NCBI GenBank assembly: GCA_045587785.1
Contig: JAZNDA010000060.1
Coordinates: 1-7,364, forward strand
Length of the DNA stretch: 7,364 bases
DNA from: RGIG8775 sp045587785
GTDB lineage: Bacteria > Bacillota > Clostridia > Oscillospirales > CAG-272
Reading direction: 5' to 3'
The position numbers and the translations under genes are program-made. Below the pieces are notes generated by a model. That model searched no databases and was not told where the DNA came from. It worked only from the letters and a program-made list of their open reading frames with translations. The stretch's first letter is position 1. Each line of letters starts with the position of its first letter. This document shows positions 6,594 to 7,364 of the stretch, piece after piece.

Positions 6594-6637
6594 GCCTTGT
6601 GTTCGCTCTCCTTTCCATGGAAAGACAATTGATATCC

Positions 6638-7117
6638 TTATTCCATACTCTTTTTCAGAAGTTCGCGCCCTCTTAGTAGGCGCATCTTGACCGCTGACAC
6701 CGAAATGCCAAGTGCCATCGCCGTGTCCTCCACCGTCTTTTGTTCCAGACAGTGAAGCAGGATCACACTTTTATATTTGGACGGCAGTGCATCTACCAAT
6801 CTTAAGATGTCATGCGCGCCATCGGACGATTCGTCCGCGCGGTCGGCATTTTCATCTAAGGGCGCAAAGCTTCTGGTCTTTTCACGCCGCAGAATATCGA
6901 GACTGCGGTTGATGGTCACGCGGATAAACCATGCCTCCTCGTGCTTTCGGTCCGCGAAGATGGGGGCTTTTTCGAGATACTTGACAAAAACGTCGTGCAC
7001 GGCGTCCTCAGCATCCTCTCGTCGCCCCGTGTGCGAAAGCGCGATTCGGTACAGCATGTCCGCATATCGGCGATAGACCGTTTCGATGCGGTCATGAGCC
7101 TTTGGGGAATGTTCCAT
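6638..7117 (-). CDS. ECF-type RNA polymerase sigma-70 factor
   Basis: This 159-residue sigma factor contains only regions 2 and 4, as ECF factors do. Region 2 spans about 11-78, with DAEDAVHDVFVKYLEK (35-50) for core binding and EEAWFIRVTINRSLDILRR (60-78) for -10 recognition. An acidic linker (87-100) follows. Region 4 (about 108-157) has the helix-turn-helix TVEDTAMALGISVSAVKMRLLRGRELL, split here across 128-154, for -35 recognition. The ATG at 7115-7117 has GGAGG at 7125-7129 with 7-base spacing. It heads the operon and directs RNA polymerase to its own promoters, probably including the ECF-like motif at 7138-7164. The signal is unknown. The downstream cell-envelope genes suggest an envelope cue. 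Confidence 0.95.
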   Translation of the reverse strand: MEHSPKAHDRIETVYRRYADMLYRIALSHTGRREDAEDAVHDVFVKYLEKAPIFADRKHEEAWFIRVTINRSLDILRREKTRSFAPLDENADRADESSDGAHDILRLVDALPSKYKSVILLHCLEQKTVEDTAMALGISVSAVKMRLLRGRELLKKSME

Positions 7118-7137
7118 TTTGATTCCTCCATATGGTA

Positions 7138-7164
7138 AACGTTCGTAGGTGCGGTTTGGTCACA
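7138..7164 (-). promoter_or_regulatory. ECF-type promoter, likely autoregulatory
   Basis: On the minus strand TGTGACC (7158-7164) is followed after exactly 16 bases by CGTT (7138-7141). This matches the layout of ECF promoters, an AAC-like -35 and a CGT-containing -10 with a 16-base spacer, as in the Bacillus SigW and SigM regulons (TGAAAC-N16-CGTA/C). Transcription would start near 7131, leaving a leader of about 14 bases that holds the SD. A/T tracts lie immediately upstream of the -35. Confidence 0.5.
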
Positions 7165-7195
7165 TTTTTTTGAAAAATTTTTTGAAAAATTTTTC
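7165..7195 (-). repeat. Tandem A/T-tract repeat, possible UP element or bent DNA
   Basis: A 12-base unit (ttttttgaaaaa on the plus strand) occurs at 7166-7177 and again at 7178-7189, with partial copies on both sides. It abuts the -35 of the ECF-like promoter, where an UP element for the alpha subunit would lie. The spacing near one helical turn favours bending. Confidence 0.55.
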
Positions 7196-7240
7196 TCCAT
7201 ATATTTCCGCACCACAACGAGCACAAATTTCTTCATTATA

Positions 7241-7269
7241 ATTATACATGAAAAGTCATCGCTCGTCAA
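7241..7269 (-). promoter_or_regulatory. SigA-type promoter of the sigma factor operon
   Basis: On the minus strand TTGACG (7264-7269) and TATAAT (7241-7246) are separated by exactly 17 bases, close to the vegetative consensus. A second TATAAT follows at once (7235-7240). Predicted transcription starts near 7234, giving a leader of about 117 bases that passes through the A/T-tract repeat and the ECF-like motif. Confidence 0.75.
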
Positions 7270-7270
7270 T

Positions 7271-7300
7271 ATCAAAATCATTTTCACTTCAAATTTTGAT
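7271..7300. promoter_or_regulatory. Inverted repeat just upstream of the SigA -35, possible operator
   Basis: Two 8-base arms, atcaaaat (7271-7278) and attttgat (7293-7300), flank a 14-base spacer and end 1 base before the -35 box. The placement suits an activator or repressor site. The arms are AT-rich, so chance is a serious alternative. Confidence 0.25.
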
Positions 7301-7342
7301 TTGTTGGACTCTTTCGTTAGCAGGAGAACGTGCCTCCGGCGG

Positions 7343-7364
7343 GCCGCTTTTTGCAAAAAGCGGC
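7343..7364. terminator. Perfect 22-base palindrome at window edge, possible bidirectional terminator
   Basis: The arms gccgcttttt and aaaaagcggc meet around a central gc and reach the last base of the window. As RNA this gives a strong hairpin in either direction. It probably separates this operon from the unseen neighbour. Preceding bases (gcctccggcgggc) are GC-rich and may extend the palindrome outside the window, as in dispersed intergenic repeats. Confidence 0.4.

Noticed and set aside
6916..7356. Minus-strand frame of 146 codons overlapping the sigma factor start and its upstream region
   Set aside because: It overlaps the 5' part of the sigma gene in another frame and passes through promoter boxes and A/T tracts; the product resembles nothing known.

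Overview
All genes in this window lie on the minus strand, so transcription runs from high to low coordinates. Gene families, GC content around 50%, strong AGGAGG-type ribosome binding sites and AT-rich promoters point to a Gram-positive Bacillota, most likely an uncultured gut-type Clostridia (Eubacteriales). The species cannot be told from this sequence. No rRNA, tRNA, CRISPR array, transposase or phage gene was seen, and no stretch longer than about 250 bases lacks a gene.

Block 1 (about 7364 down to 2225) looks like one operon. It begins with an ECF sigma factor, followed by a single-pass membrane protein in the anti-sigma position and a lipoprotein with a duplicated unknown domain. An MBOAT O-acyltransferase (AlgI/DltB-like) and a DHHW/AlgX-like exported acyltransferase come next, then a stem-loop. 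The MBOAT protein would move acyl groups across the membrane and the DHHW protein would transfer them to an extracellular acceptor, while the sigma/anti-sigma pair tunes expression. The acceptor polymer is not encoded here. Upstream of the sigma gene I see a SigA-type promoter (TTGACG-N17-TATAAT) and, closer to the gene, an ECF-type bipartite motif (TGTGACC-N16-CGTT) preceded by phased A/T tracts. This fits basal plus autoregulated expression.

Block 2 (about 2185 down to 1) is a tRNA-modification pair. A YtqB/MnmM-type methyltransferase is followed nine bases later by mnmE, whose Shine-Dalgarno overlaps the methyltransferase stop codon. Both act on the same wobble uridine modification (nm5U/mnm5U). 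The pair has its own promoter, TTGACA-N18-TAAAAT. Between that promoter and the methyltransferase is a short open frame resembling a fragment of an AraC-type sensor domain, probably a gene remnant.

The window edges each hold GC-rich hairpin-forming sequence that may be terminators or dispersed intergenic repeats.
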